From contig NZ_JAFCJM010000048.1 of NCBI RefSeq assembly GCF_018130955.1, positions 1-50,887 on the forward strand: a stretch of 50,887 bases of DNA, read 5' to 3'. This document shows, piece after piece, positions 1 through 8,263 of the stretch; within the stretch, counting starts at the first letter, position 1; each line of letters begins with the position of its first letter. Under the pieces are notes generated by a model, which searched no databases, had not been told where the DNA came from, and saw only the letters and a program-made list of their open reading frames with translations. This stretch comes from Bradyrhizobium liaoningense. GTDB taxonomy: Bacteria > Pseudomonadota > Alphaproteobacteria > Rhizobiales > Xanthobacteraceae. The position numbers and the translations under genes are program-made.

Positions 1-128
1 TCCGACATCCGATCTCGACGCGCCCCTGCAAAAAGACCTAAATCACACAAAATCGAGACTTCTTCAGCAGCCTGCTAAAGCGCGATCCGCTGCTCCCGCT
101 GCGCTGGCTGAGTTGGCGAGGCAGTTAA
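1..128 (+). other. Possible 3' end of an unidentified coding region cut by the window edge
   Basis: From about position 45 to the TAA at 126-128 one plus-strand frame reads as plausible protein, including DFFSSLLKRDPLLPLRWL. Further left that frame hits a stop near 39-41, while the neighbouring frame is open, so the fragment may be frameshifted or simply fortuitous. It converges on the acetyltransferase, whose stop lies at 125. I do not recognise the family, and a transposase tail is only one possibility. Confidence 0.22.
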
Positions 129-748
129 TCTTCCCGCGCATCAAGAAGCAGCGCCGACCAGGCCTGCTTCAACCGCGGATAATCTTCGCGCGACATCCGA
201 AACGTAATCACGTCGTCGCCGTTCCACCAAGCCTTCGGCGCAATCTTTTCGATTTCGAAACCAAGGCGAATATGGAAGTTCTTCGAGGGAACGTTCTTGC
301 TTTGCACTTTGGCTACGACGACCGAAAGCCCTAGCTGCACGAACGCGAACGCGAAAAGCAGATCGAATATCTCGGCCAGAAAGAGGCGCGCGCCCGGATC
401 GACGATCAACCGCGCCACCTCGCCGCGTTTCGCCGCGAAATCCAGGTTCGCAAGGGCGATGCTGCCAGCCGGTTTTCGCGAGCGCTTGAACTCGGCGATG
501 AAATAGTAGTCGTCCGCCCTGGCCTGATAGTTTCGGAAAAACTCTTCCTGCTGGAACAAGGTCAGCTTTTCCCGGGTCATGAACTTGCCGAGAACGGGGT
601 CGTTCCGCCACGCGATGATTTGCGCCGAGTCCTCCAGCCGGACCTCTCGGAGGACCAGGTTATTTCCTTCAGGAAGCCGTTTGAGATTCTCAGTCTTGGT
701 GGATAGCGTGCCCGAACTCGGCGGTTCCAGTCCCGTATGCCCCATCAT
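125..748 (-). CDS. GNAT-family N-acetyltransferase (RimJ/PseH-like)
   Basis: Predicted cytoplasmic acetyl-CoA-dependent N-acetyltransferase of 207 residues. After a short variable N-terminus the sequence reads VLREVRLEDSAQIIAWRND, the typical start of RimJ/PseH-type GNAT domains that acetylate amino sugars or protein N-termini, and GNAT-like segments continue to the C-terminus (VARLIVDPGARLFLAEIF, then GLSVVVAKVQSKNVPSKNFH, where the conserved N and F/Y of motif B would lie). The ATG at 748 has an AAGGTG about 10 bases upstream. It is divergent from the FkbH gene across an 80-base AT-rich gap. In this locus the likely substrate is an amino sugar of the polysaccharide, but that is inference. 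The length is normal for the family. Confidence 0.8.
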   Translation of the reverse strand: MMGHTGLEPPSSGTLSTKTENLKRLPEGNNLVLREVRLEDSAQIIAWRNDPVLGKFMTREKLTLFQQEEFFRNYQARADDYYFIAEFKRSRKPAGSIALANLDFAAKRGEVARLIVDPGARLFLAEIFDLLFAFAFVQLGLSVVVAKVQSKNVPSKNFHIRLGFEIEKIAPKAWWNGDDVITFRMSREDYPRLKQAWSALLLDARED

Positions 749-751
749 TTA

Positions 752-833
752 TTTATTTCACCTTAATTCAAGACATTTAAATATCTTTAATTGACCCGAA
801 CGTTAGCATTATTTAATGTGAGCGCCAATCAAA
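752..833. promoter_or_regulatory. AT-rich divergent promoter island
   Basis: The gap between the divergent acetyltransferase and FkbH genes is very rich in A+T and TTAA/ATTTAA steps (atttatttattt, acatttaaatatc, atttaatg) inside a GC-rich genome. A 16-base block at 812-827 is repeated with two mismatches at 3192-3207, in front of the other plus-strand gene. I infer promoters for both directions and a site for an AT-binding silencer. No clear -35/-10 pair can be assigned. Confidence 0.4.
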
Positions 834-2758
834 TGATGCTGCTGTCCCCGAGGAGGCTCGCTATTCTCGCTGCTGCACCCGTCCTGCCGGACCGGCACGT
901 CAATGATGCCGAACTCAAGTCCCTGGCGCTGTCCGGCGATACCGCGTTCTGGGGACATCTCGCCGCCCGCTCGCGGCAAGCGGCGAGTTTTTCCGAACTG
1001 TTCTTTCTGTCGACGCTTCGAAAAAAGGCGAAGCGACATGCGACCGAAAGTGTCCAGACAAGCCTCCGCCTCGCCTTGATCGGAGGCTACAACCTTTATC
1101 CGTTGCACGAACTGGTCGAACATCTGCTGGCTATTCGTGGAGTCGAGTGCGAACGCTTCCTTGGCGACTACGATAATTTCGTCTCGGAAATCCTCGACGG
1201 CTCGAGCCCACTCTACGCTTTCAAGCCGGATCTCGCCTTCATTCTTCCGAACGCGGGCCACTGCCGGTTTTCCGGCTCGCTCCTCGATGCCGTCGAATAT
1301 CAGCGCGAAGCTGCAGTTGGCGCCGCGGAGCAGCTCCTCAACCTCGCCCAGACTTTCATCGCACGCTCGGGTGCAGCGGTGATCCTTGCCAATCTTGCGC
1401 TGCCCGGCGACCTCGATCTCGGCTCGTTTCGTTCACGCACGCTTGGCGCCGATTGGAGTTTCCGCAAGGCGGTAAACCTTGAGCTCGGGCTTCGGGCCCC
1501 AGCTGAGGTGCAAATCTGCGACGTCGAGTTCCTCTCGGCACGCCGGGGGATCAATGCCGCGGAGGATGCGCGAGCGTGGTATGAATCGAAGCAGCTCGGC
1601 TCGCCGGATTTCCTGGTGGACGTCGCGCAAGAGCTGAGCCACCTGATCGCCTCCCGCAAGCAAGGCCCCAAGAAGGTGCTGGCAATCGATCTCGATCACA
1701 CGCTGTGGGGCGGCGTGATCGCGGAGGACGGTATCGAGGGCATCGAACTTGGCGACTCCTCTCCCCGCGGCGAAGCTTTCAAGGCTTTCCAGAAGTACCT
1801 CCTTGCGCTTTCCGAACGCGGCGTCCTGCTTGCGGTATGCAGCAAGAACGACCATGCGCGCGCGATCGAGGTATTCGAGAAGCATCCCGAGATGGTTCTC
1901 CGCCTGGAGCACTTCGCGGCCTTCAAGGCCAATTGGGACCCGAAGTCCGACAACCTGCAGCGGATCGCGGATGAACTCCGCGTCGGCCTGGACAGCTTCG
2001 TCTTCGCCGACGACAACCCGGCGGAGATCGAGATTGTGCGCCAGTTTCAGCCCCAGGTCGAAGGCGTGCTCCTCGGACCGGATCCCGCCGAATTCATCGG
2101 TCGCCTTCAGGCCGGGCGACATTTCGAGCCACGCAACGTCACCGAGGAGGACCTCGAGCGGACGGCACAGTATAGGCAGGAGCGGCGACGTACGGAGCTC
2201 GCGGCAACCGTAACCGACATGCCGGCCTACCTCGCCTCGCTCGAGATGCGAGGCGCGATCAAGGAATTCGACTCGCTCGACCTGCCCCGCATTGCCCAGC
2301 TGATCGCGCGCAGCAACCAGTTCAACCTGACGACGGTCCGTCGATCCGAAACTGAGATCCAGGGGCTCCTGCGAAGGCCGGACTATTTGTGCTTCACGAT
2401 GCGGCTCGAGGACCGGTTCGGTGATTCCGGGCTCATCTCGGTGGTCATTGCAAAGATCGAGGGCGGCGTCTTCGTACTTGATACCTGGCTCATGAGCTGC
2501 CGCGTTCTTAAGCGCCAGGTCGAGGACGAGATCATGAATGAGATTTTCCGGCTTGCAGAGATCGCCGGCTGCGCAACAGTTCGTGGCATTTATCTTCCGA
2601 CGGCAAAAAACGGAATCGTCGCCGGAATCTACGAGGAGTTTGGCTTCATACGTACGGAAGACTCCACCGCCCGAAAAGAGTTCGAGCTCGAGGTGGAGAA
2701 GTATCAGATGCGTTCGACAAAGATCAGCGTGACCCGGAGGGCTTATGAAGCAAGCTGA
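791..2758 (+). CDS. FkbH-like protein (HAD-superfamily acyl loading, with GNAT-like C-terminal domain)
   Basis: Predicted FkbH-family protein that loads a small acyl group (glyceryl, lactyl or similar) onto an acyl carrier protein. Up to 655 residues in three parts: an N-terminal SGNH-like region, a HAD-like domain at about 295-440 with the motif AIDLDHTLWGG near residue 300 (DxDxT type), and a C-terminal acetyltransferase-like domain at about 500-650 (LIARSNQFNLTT and DRFGDSGLISVVI are FkbH hallmarks). The TTG at 791 lies inside the AT-rich promoter; GTG 818 or ATG 833/836 are more likely starts, although none has a strong ribosome site. The last 14 bases overlap the ACP gene, implying coupled translation. 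Pairing with an ACP inside a polysaccharide locus suggests acylation of a sugar (inference). Confidence 0.85.
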   Translation: MTRTLALFNVSANQMMLLSPRRLAILAAAPVLPDRHVNDAELKSLALSGDTAFWGHLAARSRQAASFSELFFLSTLRKKAKRHATESVQTSLRLALIGGYNLYPLHELVEHLLAIRGVECERFLGDYDNFVSEILDGSSPLYAFKPDLAFILPNAGHCRFSGSLLDAVEYQREAAVGAAEQLLNLAQTFIARSGAAVILANLALPGDLDLGSFRSRTLGADWSFRKAVNLELGLRAPAEVQICDVEFLSARRGINAAEDARAWYESKQLGSPDFLVDVAQELSHLIASRKQGPKKVLAIDLDHTLWGGVIAEDGIEGIELGDSSPRGEAFKAFQKYLLALSERGVLLAVCSKNDHARAIEVFEKHPEMVLRLEHFAAFKANWDPKSDNLQRIADELRVGLDSFVFADDNPAEIEIVRQFQPQVEGVLLGPDPAEFIGRLQAGRHFEPRNVTEEDLERTAQYRQERRRTELAATVTDMPAYLASLEMRGAIKEFDSLDLPRIAQLIARSNQFNLTTVRRSETEIQGLLRRPDYLCFTMRLEDRFGDSGLISVVIAKIEGGVFVLDTWLMSCRVLKRQVEDEIMNEIFRLAEIAGCATVRGIYLPTAKNGIVAGIYEEFGFIRTEDSTARKEFELEVEKYQMRSTKISVTRRAYEAS

Positions 2759-2987
2759 AGTACTGGCAAAGTTGCAGGAGGTCTTCGACGGCATCTTCCT
2801 TGAGAAGGTCGCGGCCAAGCCCGAACTGTCGGCGGCCGACGTCGAGGAGTGGGACTCGCTCAAGAATATCTCGCTGGTCATCGCCGTCGAGCAGAAGTTT
2901 CGCGTACGATTCCGCGTTGGTGAAGTCGAGGCGGCCCGGAACCTGGGTGAGTTCGCCGATCTAATCGCGAAACGGATGGAGCCATGA
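2745..2987 (+). CDS. Acyl carrier protein
   Basis: An 80-residue acyl carrier protein. The motif EEWDSLKNISLVIAVEQKF contains the DSL serine (about residue 38) that takes the 4'-phosphopantetheine arm, followed by the usual helix III and a C-terminal LGEFADLI. The ATG at 2745 is preceded by GGAGG with 4 bases of spacing and lies inside the end of the FkbH gene. It is the obvious partner for the FkbH acyl-loading enzyme; the acceptor transferase that would use the acyl-ACP is not identified. Its TGA overlaps an ATG (ATGA at 2984-2987) that opens only a 23-residue frame, apparently the remains of a third gene. Confidence 0.9.
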   Translation: MKQAEVLAKLQEVFDGIFLEKVAAKPELSAADVEEWDSLKNISLVIAVEQKFRVRFRVGEVEAARNLGEFADLIAKRMEP

Positions 2988-3126
2988 GAGCTGGACATCG
3001 CATGTGTGTGTTCGGGCTGGGCAAACTGCCCAGTCCGCTTCATCCAAATCTTTGACCCCGGCGCGGGATGCGGAACTGGTGCGCGAGATCAGTGACGCGC
3101 GCTTCTTCAAGTTCAAGAGAAATTGA
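2984..3126 (+). pseudogene. Probable relic of a third gene of the FkbH-ACP operon
   Basis: An ATG overlapping the ACP stop codon (ATGA) opens a frame that ends at a TGA at 3053-3055 after 23 residues. A second frame then reads ARDAELVREISDARFFKF before a TGA at 3124-3126. The two pieces look like the start and end of a coupled gene whose middle was deleted or frameshifted. No family can be named; an acyltransferase using acyl-ACP would be expected here. Most of the 2988-3301 gap is this relic plus an AT-rich island. Confidence 0.3.
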
Positions 3127-3153
3127 CGAGTGTCGCTTCTCCAAAGACAAAAA

Positions 3154-3207
3154 CTGCTTTCGATTTAATCGTTTTAATGCTATTTAATATTTTTAATGCA
3201 AGCGCCA
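3154..3207 (+). promoter_or_regulatory. AT-rich island with CGATT-T-AATCG palindrome
   Basis: This stretch contains CGATTTAATCG at 3161-3171, a palindrome with a single central T. The same 13 bases, cgatttaatcgtt, recur at 11776-11788. Further TTTAAT copies follow, then the block at 3192-3207 shared with 812-827. It is the probable promoter/operator region of the downstream secreted dehydrogenase. Confidence 0.4.
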
Positions 3208-3301
3208 TGGCAGCCTCGGCCGACACTACAACCCGCACAGTTGGGGCTACAACTTTAAGTCGTATCTTACTACGCTGACTAGCTCGGGGGAGTACACCAA
3301 C

Positions 3302-6300
3302 GTGGCGGTGAAGCCCAATAACCGCGCCGGTATGGTGAGCGTCAGCGGGACGCCGACGCAGAACCAGACTTTGACCGCGACCGTGAGCGATGCGGACGGA
3401 GTGCCAGGCACCGTCACTTACCAGTGGCAGCGGAGCACGAACGGCAACTCATGGAGCAACATCTCTGGCGCAACGGCGAGCACGCTGGTCCTCGCGCAGG
3501 CCCAGGTCGGCAGCTTCATCCGTGTCACCGCCAGCTACACGGACCTCCTGGGCAGCACCGAGACCCCGGTGAGCGCCGCGACCGCCACGACAGTGGCCAA
3601 CGTCAACGACGTCGGCGCCATCGCGATCAACGGCACGGCGACCCAGAGCCAGACGCTGACGACCAGCGTCACGGATCCTGACGGCGTCCCGGCCAGCATC
3701 ACCTATCACTGGCAGAGCAGCCCCGACGGCACCACCTGGACGAATCTGGCCGCCACCACCTCGAGCCTCACCCTCGACAGCAGCCTGGTCGGCAAGCAGA
3801 TCCGCGTCAATGCCACCTACACCGACCTGCTCGGCGCCAGCGAGAACGTGACCAGCACGGCCACGGCGACGGTTGCGGCTGCGAGTGCCACCACCACCCT
3901 GTTCACCACCCAGACGCCCGCCATAGCCAACGCCACCGACGGAGTGGGTTATGAGCTGGGGATGCGCTTCACCAGCAACAGCACCGGCGCGATCCAGGCG
4001 ATCCGGTACTACAAGGCCCCGAGCGAGACGGGCACGCATATCGGCCACATCTGGTCGGCCACCGGCCAGGAGCTGGCGACGGTCACGTTCACCAACGAAG
4101 GCGCATCGGGCTGGCAGCAGCAGGCGCTCGCCACGCCGCTGACCATCCAGGCCGGCACGACCTACGTCGTCTCCGTCAACATCAACAGCTACTACGTCGC
4201 CACCACGCAAGGCTTCGCATCGGGCATCAGCAATGGTGGCCTGAACGCCCCGGTCGGGGCCGGTGTCTTCGACTTGACCAAGGGCGCCTTCCCGACCAAC
4301 GCCTATCAGAACTCGAATTATTTCCGCGACGTCGTGTTCGCTGCGGGCAACGTCATCTCACTGCTTAACACTTCCACAATCTATGTCAGTGAAGCGGCGG
4401 GGACGGCCACCGTCACCGTCGTACGCTCTGGCGACCTCCAGTCTCAAACGACCGTGGAGTACACGACGAACGAAATCGGCACCGGCAGCACTGCTACGGC
4501 GGGCCTGGACTTCATCCAGCCCACGTTCAATGGCCGGTCGAACACCGGTCAGGTCGTCTTCAACCCCGGGGAGAGCACCAAGAGCTTCACCATCCCAATT
4601 GTGAACGATCAGCTCACCGAGGGTAACGAGACGTTCGCCGTCGGGATTCAGAATCCCGGTTCCGGCTCCCTCGGAGCCCCGCGTACTGTGCTCGTAACCA
4701 TCATCGACGACGACTCGCCCGCCGCGATCTCAATGGCGGACGCGGCGGTGAGCGTTACGGAGAATACACAGACCGCGACGATCACGCTGCTGCGCAGCGG
4801 CAGCACCACTCAAGCAGCAACAGTCGGCTTCACGACAAGCAACGGCAGCGCGCTCGCGGGATCCGACTACACGGCCTCGTCGGGCACGGTGACTTTCGCT
4901 GCTGGCCAGGTGACCCAGACCATCACGGTCCCGATCATCAACGATACGACACCGGAGAACGACGAGACCTTCACTGTCACCTTGAGCAACCCGACCGGTG
5001 CCACTCTCGGCGCCCAGACGACGACGACGGTGAAAATCCTGGATAATGACAACCCCAATCTCGGCAATCTGGTGGGCGAGACGTTCGTGACGGGATTGAA
5101 CCAGGGGTATGCCGGCGGACCAACGGCGATCGATTGGACTCCAGACGGCCGCTACATGCTGGTTGCCCAGAAGGACGGCGTGGTGCGCGTGGTGGACAAC
5201 GGAACACTTCGATCGACTCCGCTCATCGACCTTTCGAGCGAGGTAAATGACGTCGATGATCGCGGGCTGCTGGGTATCGCGGTGAATCCGAATTTCGCAA
5301 CCAACCACTATGTCTACCTGCTCTATACCTACGATCCACCCGAGACGGCGGGCCAGACCGGTCTTGCGGCCCCCGATCAGGCCGGCAACCGACCTGCGCG
5401 CCTGGTGAGGGTCACCGTCGACCCAACCACAATGATTGCCGATCCGGCGAGCGAGGTGGTGCTGGTCGGCAAGAACAGCATCTGGGCCTATACGAGCCGC
5501 CCCGACGTAAACAGCACAGGCGATCCCAGCATCGTTCCTTCCGGCATAGTCAACGGCACCACGATCACGGCTCCGGCGAGCCAGATCGAGGTTGGATCGC
5601 AGGACAATGATCCGGACCGGCCCGGCATCCAGAACCAGAACATCCGTGACTATCTGGCGACCGATAGTGATTCGCACAGCATAGGTGCTGTTCATTTCGG
5701 CCCGGACGGCTATCTCTACCTCACCGTCGGCGACGGCGTGTCGTACAACTTCGTCGATCCACGGGGAGTGCGGGTGCAAGACATCCACAATCTGTCGGGC
5801 AAGTTGTTGCGGATCGACCCCATTACAGGTGAGGGGGTGCCGGGCAATCCGTTTTATCAGGCAAGCGATCCAAACAGCAACGCGTCGAAGGTGTTCTACT
5901 ACGGTGTTCGTAACGCGTACCGCTTCAGCTTCGATCCAGTTACCAATCTTCCTGTGCTCGGAGATGTGGGCTGGAACAGCTGGGAAGAGCTCGATACGGG
6001 GCCCGCGGGCTCGAATTTCGGATGGCCCTATTTCGAAGGCCCTGACAAGACCGCCAGCTACCAAACTCTCCCGCAGGCGATCACCTTCTACAATAATGGG
6101 AATCGGAACAATACGTCAGACCCGCCTGCCGTATTTCCGATCCTGTCCCGAAGCCACGGGGCTCCCGACAATGCCCACGTGATCACCGCAGGAGATTTCT
6201 ACAATCAGAACATAATGTTTTTCGACGATGTCCAAAACGGAACGATCTTCGCCGCGACCTTGGACGCAAACCGGCAGATCACCAACGTCCAGTTGGTGGA

Positions 6301-6436
6301 CAACGTACCATTCATCGTCGACATGCAGAAAGGTCCCGACGGCTGGATCTACGGGGCCGATTTGATTGATGGCACCATCCGACGTTGGGTGGACCCCTCA
6401 GCTGCTACGGCGCTGGGGCTCGCAGCGGCGTCCTAA
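3302..6436 (+). CDS. Multidomain extracellular protein: Ig-like, DUF4082, Calx-beta and sorbosone-dehydrogenase domains
   Basis: A 1,044-residue modular protein. Visible order: two Ig-like repeats (about 10-190, each with a YQWQ/YHWQ core), a DUF4082 module (about 200-345, GTHIGHIWSATG), two Calx-beta domains (about 355-585, ending in DDD/DND), and a six-bladed PQQ-type glucose/sorbosone dehydrogenase domain (about 590-1030; VHFGPDGYLYLTVGDG, YYGVRNAYRFSFDP). There is no Sec signal, so type I export is likely. The GTG at 3302 has GGGGGAG 9 bases upstream. However, the frame is open back to 3197 with protein-like sequence (HYNPHSWGYNFKSYL) and no ATG, so the gene may be 5'-truncated or frameshifted. 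It probably oxidises or binds sugars of the matrix. The DUF4082 module resembles those of the giant protein at 47.7-50.9 kb. Confidence 0.85.
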   Translation: MAVKPNNRAGMVSVSGTPTQNQTLTATVSDADGVPGTVTYQWQRSTNGNSWSNISGATASTLVLAQAQVGSFIRVTASYTDLLGSTETPVSAATATTVANVNDVGAIAINGTATQSQTLTTSVTDPDGVPASITYHWQSSPDGTTWTNLAATTSSLTLDSSLVGKQIRVNATYTDLLGASENVTSTATATVAAASATTTLFTTQTPAIANATDGVGYELGMRFTSNSTGAIQAIRYYKAPSETGTHIGHIWSATGQELATVTFTNEGASGWQQQALATPLTIQAGTTYVVSVNINSYYVATTQGFASGISNGGLNAPVGAGVFDLTKGAFPTNAYQNSNYFRDVVFAAGNVISLLNTSTIYVSEAAGTATVTVVRSGDLQSQTTVEYTTNEIGTGSTATAGLDFIQPTFNGRSNTGQVVFNPGESTKSFTIPIVNDQLTEGNETFAVGIQNPGSGSLGAPRTVLVTIIDDDSPAAISMADAAVSVTENTQTATITLLRSGSTTQAATVGFTTSNGSALAGSDYTASSGTVTFAAGQVTQTITVPIINDTTPENDETFTVTLSNPTGATLGAQTTTTVKILDNDNPNLGNLVGETFVTGLNQGYAGGPTAIDWTPDGRYMLVAQKDGVVRVVDNGTLRSTPLIDLSSEVNDVDDRGLLGIAVNPNFATNHYVYLLYTYDPPETAGQTGLAAPDQAGNRPARLVRVTVDPTTMIADPASEVVLVGKNSIWAYTSRPDVNSTGDPSIVPSGIVNGTTITAPASQIEVGSQDNDPDRPGIQNQNIRDYLATDSDSHSIGAVHFGPDGYLYLTVGDGVSYNFVDPRGVRVQDIHNLSGKLLRIDPITGEGVPGNPFYQASDPNSNASKVFYYGVRNAYRFSFDPVTNLPVLGDVGWNSWEELDTGPAGSNFGWPYFEGPDKTASYQTLPQAITFYNNGNRNNTSDPPAVFPILSRSHGAPDNAHVITAGDFYNQNIMFFDDVQNGTIFAATLDANRQITNVQLVDNVPFIVDMQKGPDGWIYGADLIDGTIRRWVDPSAATALGLAAAS

Positions 6437-6512
6437 CGGCCGCCGGCCACGGCTTTCGTCCATCGATGATCACGACTTCGCCCGACAACGCGAATTTTTG
6501 CACGATTGCCCG

Positions 6513-7367
6513 TCAGCGGATTGCTCTGTCGTTTTGACCAATCATCGAGGCTTCGGCGATGGCCCTCAGACGAGCGAGCCGGCGTCGCGCCACCAGCTCC
6601 GGGCCAAGAGTCAAATCGGCTCCATGATACTCGCGCCCAAGATTAAGGTCTTGCGGAACGCCGCTCAAGGTGCCCGCCAGATAGCGTTGAACCACTCGTA
6701 CATATGCCTCTGCACCGACCATAACCGCTCGGCCAAAAATCGTATGTAGGTCGTCCCCTGGTTCGTAACTTGAATGCACTGTCTCGAAGATGGGCCCGCT
6801 GTCAACGCCGGGCGTGCATTCATGAACGGTCGCCCCGAGCATGTCCAGCTCGTCATTGACTACCGGCCAAAAACTGCACGCTGTTCCACGATACTGGGGG
6901 CTAATACCTGTATGCAGGTTGACGCAGATGTCACTTGCAGAGTCGAGGACCGCATTCTTCACGACCGACGTACCGTAAATGAGAATTGCATCAGGACGTC
7001 TCTGCCGCAGGATTTCCAAGGTTTCGGCGCTGTTTATGCCGTTCACGTATTCAATTCGGCCAGTTGCGCAAAATGCTTGAGCCTTTTGCCCCAACACACT
7101 TTGAAGTGACCGCGTCCGGGCCTCATCATCTCGAACCATCTTGAGAAACACAGCACGCGTTGCCTTACCCAGGAAATGCACCAGCCCGTTCCGCACAGCA
7201 CGCCGCAGTCTTGTTCTCCGTGGCGACAGATCCACAATGACACAATCAATGGAGAGTCCAGCGCAAAGCATGTTTACGACGTAGCGATGTTCCGGGCCAT
7301 CTCGCGTCAGCACCACTATTCGCTTTCGCTCAGGTTGCGCAGCTACCATAACCAATCTCTCACACAT
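6513..7367 (-). CDS. Formyltransferase-family protein (methionyl-tRNA formyltransferase-like fold)
   Basis: A protein of up to 284 residues with the formyl-transferase core: NLHTGISPQYRG supplies the catalytic Asn and His, and GVDSGPIF supplies the Asp. The family transfers formyl from N10-formyltetrahydrofolate. In a polysaccharide locus the acceptor is more likely an amino sugar than Met-tRNA, because the C-terminal tRNA-binding domain of Fmt is missing. ATG 7349 is an alternative to 7367. The start overlaps the deacetylase gene by up to 25 bases, and both belong to one operon with the GT2 gene. Together, deacetylase and formyltransferase suggest replacement of N-acetyl by N-formyl on a sugar (inference). 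Confidence 0.85.
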   Translation of the reverse strand: MCERLVMVAAQPERKRIVVLTRDGPEHRYVVNMLCAGLSIDCVIVDLSPRRTRLRRAVRNGLVHFLGKATRAVFLKMVRDDEARTRSLQSVLGQKAQAFCATGRIEYVNGINSAETLEILRQRRPDAILIYGTSVVKNAVLDSASDICVNLHTGISPQYRGTACSFWPVVNDELDMLGATVHECTPGVDSGPIFETVHSSYEPGDDLHTIFGRAVMVGAEAYVRVVQRYLAGTLSGVPQDLNLGREYHGADLTLGPELVARRRLARLRAIAEASMIGQNDRAIR

Positions 7368-8257
7368 CGTACTACAGGCATGATCCGGAGCTTGAACGGA
7401 ATCTCTTCTGGCGCAGCATTCCCCAGGCTAATGCGATAAAAAATATCAGCAGCCGGTGTAAAGCGGTTGCTCTTCGCGTGCACCAGAAAGATCGCCTTAT
7501 GACTACGCCGCGCGGCTCGCAGCGCCCCCTCGGTTGCATCAAGTGCGTTCCCGTAAGGAATACTCAGGCATTGGACCGTTTGTCCCGATAACTTCTCCAG
7601 AAGCTCGCGACTTTGTACGATCTCGGTCTCCAACTCGGTCGATGAAAGCGAACGAAAAAACGTGTGGCTCATCGAGTGGTTTCCTACTTCAATATCCAGG
7701 CTCGCAAACGTCTTGATATCGGTGGCGCCAAGGAAGAGCTTCGATGTACGCCGGAGTTCCAACTCACTCGTGCCCATTGCGACACACAGCCGCCGCTTTG
7801 CATCCGCGATTTGTGCCTGAGTCCACTTTGAAATCACGTTAGCGATCAGTCCGGGAACTGATGTGAGTCCTGTTTCGTTGATGTTCAGAAGAGCTATCAC
7901 CTGCTGCTTACCGAGAACTTCTGCTGCCAACGAAAGGATATTGTCCACCGGCAGGCTGCTCCCGAGCAGCGTTGCAGGATTGACGAAGAACAGCGAGGGC
8001 GCATTTGCCGCTTTTAGGACAGTACTTGCGGTATCGAGAACTGAGCGATATGCGTCGTCGAAGGTGATGAGCAGAGGTTTGCGTGGTAGCGAGCCACGTA
8101 CAAGGTCCGATCCGCTCACCATGTCAAAATGGCGCGCGAAATACCTGATGTGCTTCTCGAACACGTCCGGCCTTGTAACGACTCCAAGCTTGCTGGTTAA
8201 CGGGTCTTCTTGGTCCGCGATATGATGATAGACCACAATGGTAACCTCGCGCCGCAT
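7343..8257 (-). CDS. Polysaccharide deacetylase (NodB homology, CE4)
   Basis: A 304-residue protein. The NodB/CE4 motif 1 is LLITFDDAYRSV (FDD, metal and base residues), and motif 2 is IEVGNHSMSHTF (NHSxxH, zinc ligands). The RxxxxP-type motif 3 appears as SIPYGNA. It would remove N- or O-acetyl groups from sugars. There is no clear signal peptide; the N-terminus begins directly with VTIVVYHHIADQ, as in CE4 proteins of sugar-modification loci. It starts 6 bases after the GT2 stop, with AAGGG about 10 bases upstream of the ATG, and overlaps the formyltransferase. Confidence 0.88.
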   Translation of the reverse strand: MRREVTIVVYHHIADQEDPLTSKLGVVTRPDVFEKHIRYFARHFDMVSGSDLVRGSLPRKPLLITFDDAYRSVLDTASTVLKAANAPSLFFVNPATLLGSSLPVDNILSLAAEVLGKQQVIALLNINETGLTSVPGLIANVISKWTQAQIADAKRRLCVAMGTSELELRRTSKLFLGATDIKTFASLDIEVGNHSMSHTFFRSLSSTELETEIVQSRELLEKLSGQTVQCLSIPYGNALDATEGALRAARRSHKAIFLVHAKSNRFTPAADIFYRISLGNAAPEEIPFKLRIMPVVRCVRDWLW

Positions 8258-8263
8258 CAGCAG

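Noticed and set aside
1433..3043. 536-codon minus-strand frame opposite the FkbH gene
   Set aside because: It is the antisense of a strongly supported FkbH-ACP coding region and shows no domain; long antisense frames are usual in GC-rich genes.
4730..6064. 444-codon minus-strand frame opposite the dehydrogenase gene
   Set aside because: Antisense to recognisable Calx-beta and sorbosone-dehydrogenase domains; no ribosome site and no motif.
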